64,000 nt of DNA, from NCBI RefSeq assembly GCF_024763615.1, contig NC_077222.1:60078001-60142000 (forward strand), given 5' to 3'. Each line of letters begins with the position of its first letter. The first letter of the stretch is position 1. This DNA is from Phlebotomus papatasi (lineage: Eukaryota; Arthropoda; Insecta; Diptera; Psychodidae). Positions 10,171 through 21,817 of the stretch are shown in pieces. The notes beneath the pieces are model-generated. The model made no database searches. It had not been told where the DNA came from and worked only from the letters and a program-made list of their open reading frames with translations. Both the position numbers and the translations under genes were made by a program.

Positions 10171-12616
10171 TTGCTATTTTCTTTAATTCTTTGCTATTTT
10201 TCTTAATTCCATTAGTTGATAAATTTGTGATGCTTAAAATACCAATTCGTCTGAAAATTCTCGTTCTTATTACTAAAACAGAGGAATACTTATAAAAATT
10301 AATTTAAAAAAAATGTTTCTTAGTAGCAGAAAATGCTATTACTAGAAAATTTCAATACCAATTTGGGATACGAAATTTGAATACATCTCTTTATATCAAA
10401 GGAAAAAGAACATTAAAGAAAACACGTCACATTTTGTATTTTATTAATTACAATAAATAAATTTTAATATTTAGATGAATCTACCGAAAAATGTTCCCTG
10501 CTTTTTGTCTAATAGGAAAAACGAAAAGAAAAACGAGAAAATTTTAAAGTTTTTCGGTGAAATTAGTCAGTTAAATCAAATTTTGTAAGAGTTTAATAAA
10601 AAAGGGTTTTCAATTGACAACTCATAAAAGTAATGAAAAATTTTTGGCACCGAAAAAATAATTATTTACTCTCTGTGGAGTTCGAGCAGTAAAATTAGAT
10701 AACATGAATTTAGTAATGAAAAATTCTCTGTTCCACTTTGTTATTGCGAAAAGTTCCAAATTGAGTTTAATTCCAAATTACCCCTATCTACCTTACTAGA
10801 ATTAAATGTAGCTAATATTAAATTTTAAATTTGAACTATCAATTGGTTATAAACTGAATCTTTACTCAGTTTTTCCTTTATACATATTTCTATTTACAGA
10901 GGTATTTGTAGAATTTTAATTTTGCAAATATGAAAGGTGTTCTTAGCAGAAAATTTCTACATCAAACGACGTCAGTCATTCAAAAAGATGAATGAAACGA
11001 AAGATTAAATATGATGGGAAGGATACAGTGATTGAACGAAAGTGGGTGATACTAAATAGAGAGGATGGTCATGAAGAACATAAAGGAGCGAAAGATGTGC
11101 GTGAAGTTATTATTTGCGGATGTGAAAGATGTGGAACAGGTGCGCCCGGAGTGACGATGAAACTTCCGTCCAGGGATAAATGTTTATCTACATTCTCAAA
11201 GTCGAGCATCCTTCCTTTTTCTGTTGCTGCATTCTGAGGCCACTGAATGCTTATATCTCCTGGTCTCATTTGGGGTAACCAGGATTCTCGTCTTAGCATT
11301 TTGTATTTATTTTCTGAACTGTGGGAGATGAGTAGAATAAATATTGTGCTTTGGGTTTTAGCTCGTCTCAGCTTCACTGGAATTCCCGCCTCCCCAATGT
11401 ACAATTTGTGAATTTCTGTGGAGCTCCATCTTCTCGAATTTATCAACTCCTGACACAAAGAAAAGTCCTTCATTTTCAACTCCATCGTACAAACTTAGAG
11501 CAACTGTATATCTTGCTTATAAGAGATTTCTTCTCTATTACAAGTTATACACCTTAAAGTTTTCATCTAACTTTAAGAAAGTGTCTTTTTACCCTTAACC
11601 TCTTTTTGCAAATGTCCACTTTGTGAAATTCTTCTGCATTTATTTTAGTAGACTTTATTCTCCATGAAATATACGAGAAGAATACTGCAAATTCTCGCTT
11701 AGTCTCCTTCCTCGGGTTAAGAGACAACAAAGAATGAGTTGAGACTACATCAACTTCATTCAGTTCCATTAAAGCTAATGGTTTAGTCGTGTTATTGATT
11801 GCACAGTTGAAGTCTTTAGCACACTTATGTCAGTTGATTTGGGGATAAGTGAGTGACAGACATGCCTAAAACGATAATAAAATCATGTCAAATAAGCTAA
11901 GATTTGTAGGAACCTGAGATGATCAAGACTTTCCTTACTCTCTTCAACATATTATACGAAAATGCTGTAGCAAGAAAATCATATTCTTGAATTTAATTGA
12001 ATTCTTACTCTGAAAGAAGAATATTGCTCTATTCACCATCATAGAGTGAATAGAATAGGACGGCAAAATTATTAAAGTATTGTATTTTGGAAACAGACTT
12101 CAATAAATTTAATGAATTTTATTATTATTATTTCATCTTTAATTGGCAGCATTTGAATTCAAATGAAGAGAAAGAAAATAAAATATCATAATTTTTGTGA
12201 TTAATAAATCTAAATTAAATTTACTCAAATTAATTTCATTTACTTTGGGCAATAAAAATCAAATTGATATGAACTAAAAATTAAAAGCTTTATAAATAGG
12301 GGTTGTTGGATTTTCATGGAAGGATGAACGCATAAAATCTATATTTCAGCAATAAATACGTGCTTTAAATTAATTTCTATTCAATAAATAGTTATTAAAT
12401 TCTTGCGAATGTACATATGATCAAATTTTAATTAGTGAAAAAAATTGTTTGGATTTAAAGGGGAATTCTCATCCCTGTTTGTTTATATAAATCTCATACA
12501 AAGCATACAAATATATTAAAATTTTAAAATAAATCTTTAACCTATAAAGTTTTGAATTTTTTAAAAACTTATTTGTATTTTAATAAATGTAACTTTTAGA
12601 TATACATTTCGAGCTA
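10171..12616. other. Stretch without recognised genes
   Basis: It is mostly AT-rich. At 10668-10700 there is a short R1 end in minus orientation (CTCTGTGGAGTTCGAGCAGT). The segment 10990-11490 is less AT-rich and open on both strands (81 codons plus, 138 codons minus at 11069-11485). Neither frame shows a domain I recognise, and a frame this long can occur by chance here. Confidence 0.45.
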
Positions 12617-12830
12617 AGGGAAACCGGGGTAGAATTGGTCATGCTTGGTATTAAACAGTGGGATGTTATAGCTTGTCTTAGAAGGAATATTAAAGAAACC
12701 ACTATTCATTCCAAAATTACACGTCCCTTTCTATTTATTAAAATATTTGTTAGCACGATGCAAACATTTTAATAAAAATTATACGTAATGAAAAATTTGA
12801 TTTACTGACTAATTCTGCCCCGATCTTCCC
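12617..12830. mobile_element. G-tip MITE
   Basis: TA flanks at 12615-12616 and 12831-12832. The left AGGGAAACCGGGGTAGAATT pairs with the inverse of the right, GGGAAGATCGGGGCAGAATT. It is 214 bp and non-coding. Unlike its relatives, no clear second copy of an arm word was found at 16-17 bases. Confidence 0.85.
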
Positions 12831-12979
12831 TACCTCATTTTTAAGCGCTTCATAAACACTAACGTTTAATTAAAGAAAATTTTGAATTGAAAATTAGTAA
12901 TTTTGATACTATAATTAGAGTTAAAACACATTTATTTCTAAATGTATCAGATCATGTGAAAGTTTTTTTTCTAATAGTA

Positions 12980-13169
12980 GAGGGAGGTGGGGCTACATTG
13001 TAAACACAATTTTTTTTCACATGAAGTTAGTAGCTATAAATTAATTCAGATCCTTAATTATTTTGTCTATCTAAATTACATTAGCATAAAACTCATTCTT
13101 TAATACGCGAAAAATAGCGTTTTCAAGGTTTTCAATGTTGCCCTATCTCAATATAGCCCCACCTGCCCC
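12980..13169. mobile_element. G-tip MITE (word CATTG)
   Basis: TA flanks both sides. The left GAGGGAGGTGGGGCTACATT pairs with the inverse of the right, GGGGCAGGTGGGGCTATATT. In the right arm CTATATTGAGA and CAACATTGAAA lie 16 bases apart. It is 190 bp and non-coding. Confidence 0.85.
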
Positions 13170-14740
13170 TACATAGAAATCTTATATTTTAATATTAAAC
13201 TTGTAAGTCTAATATTTAAGCTCAATTGATTTTAGTATATTAAAGGATTTCATTACATGAAGGACGAAAATTTACACATTGAGAAAGTATTATAATTTTT
13301 TTGTGCAATTATCAGAAATAATAAAGAGTAATTTAGCCTTTTTTAGTGGTCTTCATCAAAATCTTTTATTCTCATTGTGTTTTGACTTTTTGACTTTCCC
13401 CTATTACTTTGTATTTACTTTTCCTCCAGTTGAAGTTTTGGGATAAAAAACTTTCTGAGAATTGTCCTCTAATTACTGCTGAGGGACGAAATATATTGCT
13501 TCGGTGGAATTTGCAGGTGATATTGAAGGGTGAACACCAAACACTGAGGAAAAGAAACCTTAGGATATGTTTGCGCCAAGCTGGAAAATTCGATAAGGAT
13601 TACTGAACTGTGACAGATATCACGTATTTAGGGGTCTTTAACCGCAAACAGAACTTTTATTTCGAATTTCTTGTTTAAGAAAGCATAGGGTAGAAAAATG
13701 TCGTGATAGAGATACAAGTCATGTATAGTCCCTTGGCAGAAATACCGTGGAAGGCCAAAGTAGAATCAACACTTTGCCTGTGTTCCGAGATGCCATCCGA
13801 TATTTTGCAATTAAGACGATGCCTCGCCAGTGTCTAGGGATTACCCTGCAAAGTTACACTGCGATAGAATATAGGATTACACTTTAAATTGGCTTAGAGA
13901 CATCGGATATTGTTCTAGAGGAATTTTCCAGGTAATGTAAGATTAGCCTGGACGCGGCTTTCCACCATAAAATTTACACGTGTTGCGAGGAATTGCCTCA
14001 TAAATTTATCGGGAGTGACTTGTTAAATGTACAATACAAACTTCCCAAATGTCTTGTCCGAAAGAGGAAGGAAACTTAAATCGAGGATTTCCCATAGATC
14101 TCTCATTTTGTCATTTGTACAATTTTAGGACTGAACAAATTGAGTCATAAAACAGAGAAATCTGTAGGAAATCTCTCTCTGAAATTCACTTAATTGACTT
14201 CCCTTATAGCTAATCCGACAATTTCAATGAGTTGCATAGTAAAAGACAGTATTAAGCCTATTTCTCTTTACAGAACTTGTGATTTCTTCATTGGCAATTC
14301 GGATTGTGAGTCAACACAAAAAGATTAATAGGGTAACTATAAATTTAGGCAACAACATTTAAATTAATGGAAAATTGTATATAAAAAAACTGAATTTCCA
14401 TAAAAGCTTACTTTAAAGGCAAGTACTGAGATTGCGGGTTGAGGATACCTGGGCTAACATGCCACTCATTTCGATCCCCATTACCTCAGGAGTGTGTGCG
14501 TGCGGTATCAATTGCTATACTTATTCTGAATTTGCTTCAGTCACTATGATTATAGTAAAGTGTGGTAACCGGATCGTTTTTCGTAGAGTGCTACTTAAAC
14601 GTTTGTTTTTGGACTGATGAAATTCTTTTTTACTTCTTCTAAATCCATAGAATTATTCACTGTTTTATTCAGAAACATAATATAAAAAAATATATTAAAA
14701 ATATTAAAGAAAATTCATAAAATAATGATAATACTGAAAT
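13170..14740. other. Stretch without recognised genes
   Basis: The segment 13690-14060 is somewhat GC-richer, with broken frames that could be an old element remnant, but I cannot match it to a family. The rest is AT-rich. Confidence 0.4.
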
Positions 14741-14741
14741 A

Positions 14742-16165
14742 AGTTAGCGTTCACTAAATGGATCGCCTGTTTGCTAATTGGATCAAATGGTCCTTTAATT
14801 GGATCACTCAATTTACAAGCATATTAAAACGAGAAAATATTTTTTATTACATTTTTAAAATTTTTATTGGATTATTTCATTTCATATTTAATGTGAACGG
14901 CAATCTTTGGTGTAATATCAGTTTTATGAACAACCATTGGAGGAACAAGTTGGTCAGTAGCACCAACCATGAAAAGTATTGTGGCACATTCCGTCGGCCC
15001 AGAATTTTTAAGAGCTGGCCTAACACGTAAACACGTGAACCTTTCCTGGTCAATACATTTCCATCTTCTTGTGTCAAGAAAAATGTAATTTCAGTAATTA
15101 AAAAGCTGTTCTGGTGAAATGGTCGGCAAATCGTGTTCTGTAAAATATTCTCGACAATTCTAAAACCATTCCGTGAGATGTTTAGCAGTAACCACAGCCC
15201 TTTCCAATGAGAAGGACCTTGGCTGTCGCATGCTGAGCTCTGGATGACGCTTTAGAAAATTCCTGAACCAAGCATCTCCAGGCTTTCCATCTGTAAAATA
15301 GTTTGGAATTTTTTAAGGTCTCGCTGATGATTTTAACGCTGTTCAGAATTTGTTCCTTGGTGTTGGGATGTCAACCATCCGCACATCCCAGGATCCACAT
15401 GACAAGTTTTTTTTCTTGTTCTTTTGTAAGCGTCGTTGGCCAAACATTGGGGCAATCTTCCGGGTATTTGCCAGACAATTTGTTGTATAGTGTCACCCTT
15501 GGTACAGGAAATGCTTTGGATGCATAGGTTATTGTAGAACCATCTCGTACACACTTCAAGTCATTCTTAAGATCTTCCTTAGAATAAGCTTTGTTCCTAG
15601 GAATCTTTTCCTTTGTTCCCTTCGGCATCTGAAATAGTAAAACAATGCTGATCAATGCGATTGCCGAAAGAAATATTGATTTGCGAAGCACCCATTTTAG
15701 AGCAAAATGTAAACAGTCATAAATTCACTAATTTCTTTATAAAATATTTTATTATTTCATGAAAATCGATTTACTCACCTTGTAGGAGAATGTTTACACT
15801 TCACTTTTAATTTAAATTTTGGATTTAAAATATTTTGTTCACAAGGAAAAAAAAACAATAAATGTTTTCAATCAAGCAGCTGTCAATAGCGAAAATATCT
15901 CTGCAAGAAAATTTTTAGTACAGAGCCCAGCCGGCACAAGTTTGAAATGAGTCGATTACACTCACTTATTTAATAGATAAAAATATTATTTTTGCTTTTT
16001 CTCAAAGTTGAATAATTATGTAATGTTACTGTAGTGACTATATTACGAAAATAAAAATAAAAATATTATTTTAAGTGGATTTTATCTAGATAGCGTAGTC
16101 ATAACGATCCACATAGCAAAGCGCCCGGATTAGCGCATTTGACAGTATAGGTTTTCTTCGTAATC
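14742..16165 (-). mobile_element. Probable decayed pogo-type transposon
   Basis: The limits are set loosely around the transposase pseudogene. A possible pair of ends is near 14755-14790 and 16095-16150: both, read inward, contain TTTGCTA followed two bases later by TGGATC. The pairing is weak, and the true ends may be lost. Confidence 0.35.
14876..15628 (-). pseudogene. Pogo-type transposase pseudogene
   Basis: On the minus strand the ATG (15626-15628) directly follows a splice-acceptor-like TTTACTATTTCAG. The frame runs 86 codons to a stop at 15371. It contains a psq-type helix-turn-helix (ASKAFPVPRVTLYNKLSGKY) and the start of the CENP-B-like domain (KKLVMWILGCADG), both clearly homologous to the copy at 29116-29715. 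Beyond the stop, homology continues in shifted frames: DGKPGDAWFRNFLKRHPELS near 15260, then an integrase-core stretch (CATILFMVGATDQLVPPMVV) near 14900-14970. The first catalytic D motif was not found. Multiple frameshifts and stops make it a fossil. It resembles pogo/Tigger DDE_1-type proteins. Confidence 0.8.
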
Positions 16166-17337
16166 AACATCTTTTCATAATTTGCAAAGATTTGATGAGC
16201 ATTCCACTAAAACTGCGATCTCTCATCATAACAGGAACATGCATTTCGATCTCTACGACTGATCCATATTGAATTCATTTTAGGAACTCTAATTCAAGAA
16301 CTTCATCCTTTTATCTTCTACTCACGGTCTTATTCTCTCGATCATTACCCAATGTCATGGCCCTACATAGGAGAGGATATGAATAAACATAGCTCTGAAA
16401 ATCAATATTTAGACTAATGACTAAGTTCAGTTTTCCCCATCATTCTTTTCCCAAAAGATTCTCTACAAAAAAAACGTGATCAATACATGTCGAGAGATCA
16501 ACATTAAGCAACAGTAAGTTTCGGTTCATCAAATAGATAAAATAATTTGAATTATATTATTTTAAGAAAGAACTTGGATCACGTTCCTTACATTATTCAA
16601 ATGATTGAAAACAGTTTACTGTCTGACAGGATTACCAAAGCTGTGACATGAAAAATTCACAAGTAACTGAAGGAGAGCTTTCGTAGAAATAGGTTCTAAA
16701 TTATGTCTTGTCATTTGGCAGTCAAATTGAATCAAATAGTCGACAAATTCTTTAGAAATGAAATGAAGCACTATATATATTTAACATTTATTTCTCTTTG
16801 TTGATTATGTTTCCGCTCAATATTCGCTTCAAAATGTTCATGAAATTAAATCATGAATGTAACTGAGATAATGTCCAGAAGTTTTCCCTGAAAACCCCTT
16901 GAAATTTCGTTTGTCCCTCTTTCGTGGAAAATTCTTTGTGGTAAAACTTCAGTGTAATATTGTGAAACTATTCCTTTGTGTGAGAGTTTAAGGAATTTCT
17001 AGAATGACCAAAGATTCAAATACTTCTGAGGAATTGACGTTATATTTTTTTGTCTTTATCATGGATTTTCCCTTATTTGTTGAAAATGCAAGTTTCTGCC
17101 ATTACTTAGGATTACGAGAGGATAAGTACAAGTATTTCAACACATGAATATCATTTAACTTTATTTTGCAAAAATATACTAAACGAAAGTTTCTTGTATA
17201 AAGAGTAATTCTCAAAACTTCACTTTGAAATTCAGCAAAAGCTTTTATGGGTCGTATGACCGAGTTCAATCATTGGATTTATCATACCTTGAGAAAAACT
17301 TTTCAATCCGATAAACAATCCAGATTACAACCATATA
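16166..17337. other. AT-rich stretch, nothing recognised
   Basis: No long frame, tRNA-like sequence or paired TIR was seen. Confidence 0.55.
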
Positions 17338-17763
17338 GGGTAAGTGTGCCTAATTCCGGCCAGCTTGCAATTTCGGTCACCTTTTTTGTTCCTCGAATTC
17401 CCATGAACTTTTAGATTTTACGTACTCTAGAGATTATTCAATGCAAAAGAATAACAAAAAATGTAGCTACGACAAACGAGATGACGTGAAAAAGATATTG
17501 GAAGAATTCCCGAAGGGCAAGAAACTATGAAAATGAAGGTGGCCGAAATAGGGTACCAAAGCTATGTCTATATTTTTATTCATTTTAAAATATATTAAGA
17601 ATGATTTTACAGTAAATAAAGACGGTAAACTCTTTACAAGGTTCCCAGCAACACTCTTTCAGAAGAAAGAATAAAAAAATCAATTTGTATTTAAAATATT
17701 ACATTTCAAACTTGAGACTTTGCCGCTTGCATGCAACTATGCCGAAATTTGGCACACTTACCC
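17338..17763. mobile_element. G-tip TIR element (word AATTYCGGYCA)
   Basis: TA flanks at 17336-17337 and 17764-17765. The left GGGTAAGTGTGCCTAATTCC pairs with the inverse of the right, GGGTAAGTGTGCCAAATTTC. In the left arm AATTCCGGCCA and AATTTCGGTCA lie 17 bases apart. It is 426 bp and non-coding. Confidence 0.88.
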
Positions 17764-17794
17764 TAGTAGCAACTTTAGATTTTTAACACTAATC

Positions 17795-17950
17795 ACTATT
17801 CCTACCATACCTTGTTAAATTGACGGGATTGAATAATTTGTCAAAGACTAGACGATCGCTTACCTAAACTCTTAAATACGTTTTAGAAAATCTCCTAGAG
17901 GCGATTTCATCCATTCAATATTCAAAGACGACCCGCTGCTCACATGGCAA
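17795..17950 (+). repeat. R2 interspersed repeat, copy 1
   Basis: It shares a long stretch with 26641-26790: ATTCCTACCATACC, TCAAAGACTA, then CTAGAGGCGATTTCATCC and a GACGACCCG-type end. It is unclassified and non-coding. Confidence 0.6.
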
Positions 17951-18960
17951 CAATCTGGACAGAAAGGAAGAATTTTTTTCTGGACTTGAAATGATGGAGA
18001 GAAGGGGAGAGGGAAAGTCAAAAGTACTTTCTAGATAACGTCGAGAACTATTATTTCGCCGAAAAGCGAAACTCGATGTTTCTTACTTTCCAGAGATATA
18101 GAAAGCCTAAAAATCAATAGAAATCAATATTTTCAAAACATATTCCTGGGAGCATCAAAATCTAAAATCATGATCATTCCTTTGGATAAGCGGTGACCCA
18201 GTAGTATATACAGGATTAAATAAGGGGGTTATCAAGGGTTAAGAATTTCCGAATTTCTGCTATGGTGCCAATTTAATTAGAGTGACACACCGAGAGAGAA
18301 CAAAACTTTTACATTCGATCGAAAATGTTATAATGCAAAATAGCAATGATCTCCTCATTGAATCTAAGTGGCAGAGTGCAACCGGAAGTAAGGCATCAAA
18401 CTAGAAAAGTCTCATGACAACTCTCCTAGAGAACAGAAAATGTTTTAGTTTGAAGGATGGAGAAGGAAGAAATAACAGGATATGTTCTGAAGTAGATAGC
18501 AAGAGGATTTCTCACTGCAGTGAAATGGACCAAAGAATGGGGTCAACCTATCCCGATAGAATATGGGAAAGTGTTGCATTTCAAGTGGAAATGCAACACC
18601 CCGGAAGCACCGAAAACCCTATTCCGTCAGAAAAGATTCAAACAGGCGGAAATGCAAATTGCCACTTGGATGGTCGCCTTAAATTCTCTCTGAATTGATT
18701 GTCCTCGGATGAGAGCATTATCGATGCATCTCCAGAGGCATGGCCATACGCATTTTCCAATACTATGGCCGAAAAGGTGGTATGCGGGTGTTTTTGGAGT
18801 GAAAAGACTATCGATTCCAGATGGCACGAATTCTCGGTTATTTGTCTTCCGGATGAAGGGACTAAAATTCTGCGACAGCAATCCTTTGTCACGTTTTCTT
18901 TCCATCCGCTTGATATTTGGGCTGACACGATAGATTTCAGTTGAATCCCCAAAATCGTGA
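17951..18960. other. GC-richer stretch, possible coding fossil
   Basis: From about 18400 to 18950 base composition is more balanced and several frames are open. One plus frame runs from about 18510 to 18690 (AVKWTKEWGQPIPIEYG, then KTLFRQKRFKQAEMQIATW), with a stop just before and after. Another runs 18699-18944, and minus frames overlap. I do not recognise a family. A hairpin with 12-base arms (GTGTTGCATTTC) sits near 18572-18600. It could be an eroded exon or an element remnant. Confidence 0.3.
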
Positions 18961-19516
18961 TTCAGTGCAGCTCAAGCAGCAGCAGGAGTTTTCCATGCAG
19001 GCCATTGAATCCCTCTTGAAATTTGGGTCGTAGGGATTCGTCAATATTTTCGTGAGCAGAAGGAAGAATTTCGAATGTGGATTCAAGTGGATTTTGTATT
19101 AAAATCCGGGCAAATATTTGATGAGGAGTTCAATGTAATGGATCAACTATTTTTGGCTTCTGATTTGTTAGGCGAATGTATGGGTTAATGAAGTCTTCCA
19201 ATATCATTAATTATGAACATAGAATAATAAAATAGGAGAGATACTGAATACACTTTCTCAATTTTCCTCCTCAGTGTCAATAAATAATTTCTCATGCTTC
19301 TAATTTGTTATTTTCCTAGATTTCATCTTAAACATCAGAATGTTTAGATTTTATAAAATACCACTGAACAGGAAATGTCCAGTGCAATCTTGCTGCTCTA
19401 ATTTTTGCTGAATTTTGTTAGAATGGAATACCAGTAGAATCGAGTAACTTTGCCATAATGGTGGTCTTAATGGTGGTCTTTATCAATCGGACAGGGTAAA
19501 TAGGATCGGTAAAGAC
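18961..19516. other. Stretch without recognised genes
   Basis: No supported feature apart from the left target duplication GTAAAGAC (19509-19516) of the hAT MITE that follows. Confidence 0.5.
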
Positions 19517-19784
19517 CAGGGGCATGACGTTTCCTATGTTTCCCATATGTTTCTAGCGTGCCGAAAAAACTTTGGAGTTTGTTCTGTGTTTTCTGTCATT
19601 GTGGAATGAATTAGCAAAAAATACAAATACAAAATAGAAGTCAATTTAATATCGAATGCGTAACCGAAAACCCCAAATTGGCAACCTACTTAGTTTTGGA
19701 GATATCTCGTGAAATGTGTGCGAAAACAGGGAAAAATTTACACTAAAACTGGTCGCATTTTTCAGAGCTAATGTCATTCCCCTG
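19517..19784. mobile_element. hAT-type MITE
   Basis: A perfect 8-bp direct repeat GTAAAGAC (19509-19516 and 19785-19792) brackets the element. Its ends are CAGGGGCATGACGTTT and the inverse CAGGGGAATGACATTA. An 8-bp duplication plus CAGGG ends is the hAT hallmark. It is 268 bp with no coding sequence. Confidence 0.88.
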
Positions 19785-19934
19785 GTAAAGACTATCCTTA
19801 GAAGAAAATCTTTCGAACAATTCATCTGGAACTACGGTATAATATTAACCATATAAAATTTTTTATATGGATAGATTAAAACTATTTTTATAAAATTTTC
19901 TGAATAAACTTATTATTATTAATCGTATCGAGAC

Positions 19935-20236
19935 ATTGTATTACAAGGTAATCATATTTTTTTACAATGTCCATATCCCGTGTTGGAAGAATCTGCTAAG
20001 TCCATTGTAGACCGCCCAGGAGCGCCTTCCCCGCTGTGTGGATGCTTCTACCATGCTCCCGGAGTTGTTGGGCGTAGGCGGTGCATTATATAACGTTATT
20101 AACATATGAAAATTGTCTAAATTAGACATTCAGATCTTTGCACCGGGCGGGACTCGAACTCACAACAGTAAGTCGAGCCGGAGAATCGATCCGCCCAAGA
20201 GCCAACGGTCTTGCCTATTGCGCCACTGATTCCCCC
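19935..20236 (-). mobile_element. SINE2, tRNA-derived, copy 1
   Basis: Read on the minus strand from 20236, the head has an A-box-like TGGCGCAATAGGC and a B-box-like GAGTTCGAGTCCC about 60 bases later. These are the internal RNA polymerase III promoter signals of a tRNA-derived SINE. A body shared with 33205-33500 follows (GGGGAAGGCGCTCCTG, TTCTTCCAACACG). The parent tRNA is not assigned. Confidence 0.85.
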
Positions 20237-20749
20237 TGAATAAACTGAAATATGTACATCGGTGGTGGGGCTTATGAAAAGTTAGGAAAATTAAGTAAGG
20301 AAGCTGATTATATAATATTGACTTGGTAATCTTGCTCTCTCAATTTTTGACTGGCCTAGCCCCAATTGTCGTATAAGACGTCACTTTAAAAGTCATATTG
20401 AGTATTCTATTCCAATACTAGGGCATCTTAGAATGACTATTTTTCAGGAGAGTCATCTGAAATTGGTGATTTCTTATGATGTCTAAGTATATCTTTTTTT
20501 CGAAAAAAAAAATTGAGTATATCGTTATTCGCATATCACACGTAGGTCGTATGACCTTTAAATTTCAATCAATTAGAGCTCAATCCCAGAAATAACTTAT
20601 CTCTTGGAGTAATATAATTCTAAGTCAATTTTAGAAGAATATGGAATTGAACTGTCGTTTTAATCATCAATATAAGGTACATTGAGAATTTGATTATTCT
20701 CTTACAGTTGTATATTTTTTGCGTAGCAAAATTTTTGTTTTTAGCAGTA
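20237..20749. other. AT-rich spacer
   Basis: No supported feature. Confidence 0.5.
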
Positions 20750-21817
20750 GGGGAAATGCTCATAATTTTGTCCAGTTTCTTATTTTGGACACTTTGAGGA
20801 TAACATTGGACACTAAAAATAAATTGATTAAAATGATGGATTTTTATTCCAATATTTGATGAATAATGAATTCTATCTAAATATTTGTTCTTTTTGGAAG
20901 ATTTTAACACTAAATACGTTAAAATTTGAATATGATTTGAGTTGAAATTGCTTTGTTCAAAATTCAGTGTGAGCGATTGCTTACGAGAAATATGACAGAA
21001 CTTCGTGGCTTACTTCAGTCTTATTTAGTTTTGGTGAAGTACTAACAAAGTTTGTTCGCTGTTTTTGAGTGATATTATTGAATATTCATTGAATATTGTG
21101 TTGATTCACGTTACTGATGATTTGTACATTTGACCTGAAGTGAGATTTGCCTTGTGAATTATATTTTTCGTGTGAAAAATGGGAAATTTTTTAAGACATT
21201 CACCAGTGAGGTGATGATTCTTATTTTGGACAGGTGTTTTTCTCACGAAATTTCGTGAAGTTTTAGCTTTTGTGATGACTAGGTTGGACAAATGCCTGGA
21301 GAAACAAAGGAGCACCATCTCTACGAAAGAGATGCAGTGAGAAATGCCTTGAAAGGCTCCCGGAAAGGGCAGGGAATGAGCGAATCCGCACGTACTTGGA
21401 GTATCGAAGTCAACTCACTTTAATGAATGATATGGAAAGTTTCTGGGCTTCTTGTGACATTCTACGTTTCCCTTACATGAACAGGAAGAGGACTTGGTAA
21501 GATTGGTTCATCAAATGAAGAACAATGAGCATCCTGTTGAGGCGGATTATCTGTCCAAATTTACAGACAAGTTGTAAAAATTAATAACCAAGTTGTCCAA
21601 AATAAGAGTCAAATTCACCTCTACATATCAATTCATTTTTAAACGTATTAAAACTAATTTTAGTAAAAATGAGATGATAAATAGCTTTCCAAGTTTCTAA
21701 ACAATCCTTCTGAAAAGAGAGTAACAAAAAAAGTCAATTAGTATTGAAAATATCGCACTTCAAACTTAGGATATCGATGCTTATATGCAGACTGTCCAAA
21801 ATTATGAGCACTTCCCC
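20750..21817 (+). mobile_element. Pogo-like G-tip element with transposase remnant
   Basis: TA flanks both ends (20748-20749, 21818-21819). The left GGGGAAATGCTCATAATTTT pairs with the inverse of the right, GGGGAAGTGCTCATAATTTT. In the left arm an ATTTTG word recurs 17 bases later. The 1068-bp interior holds a fragment of a pogo-type DNA-binding domain on the plus strand. It therefore links the G-tip MITEs to pogo-type transposases. Confidence 0.88.
21292..21560 (+). pseudogene. Pogo-type transposase N-terminal fragment
   Basis: A 43-codon frame from ATG 21292 to TAA 21421 encodes YERDAVRNALKG, a short linker and MSESARTWSIEVNSL. This is the pattern of a psq-type helix-turn-helix, as in pogo/Tigger transposases. 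In a shifted frame near 21474-21550 a further stretch (PLHEQEEDLVRLVHQMKNNE) matches the position and style of the start of the CENP-B-like DNA-binding domain. Nothing corresponding to the catalytic DDE domain remains. It sits inside the TIRs of a non-autonomous element and is not expected to be functional. Confidence 0.75.

Noticed and set aside
11069..11485. 138-codon minus frame, and an 81-codon plus frame over it
   Set aside because: No domain, signal or splice context was recognised. With this base composition a frame of this length somewhere in 64 kb is possible by chance, and both strands are open.
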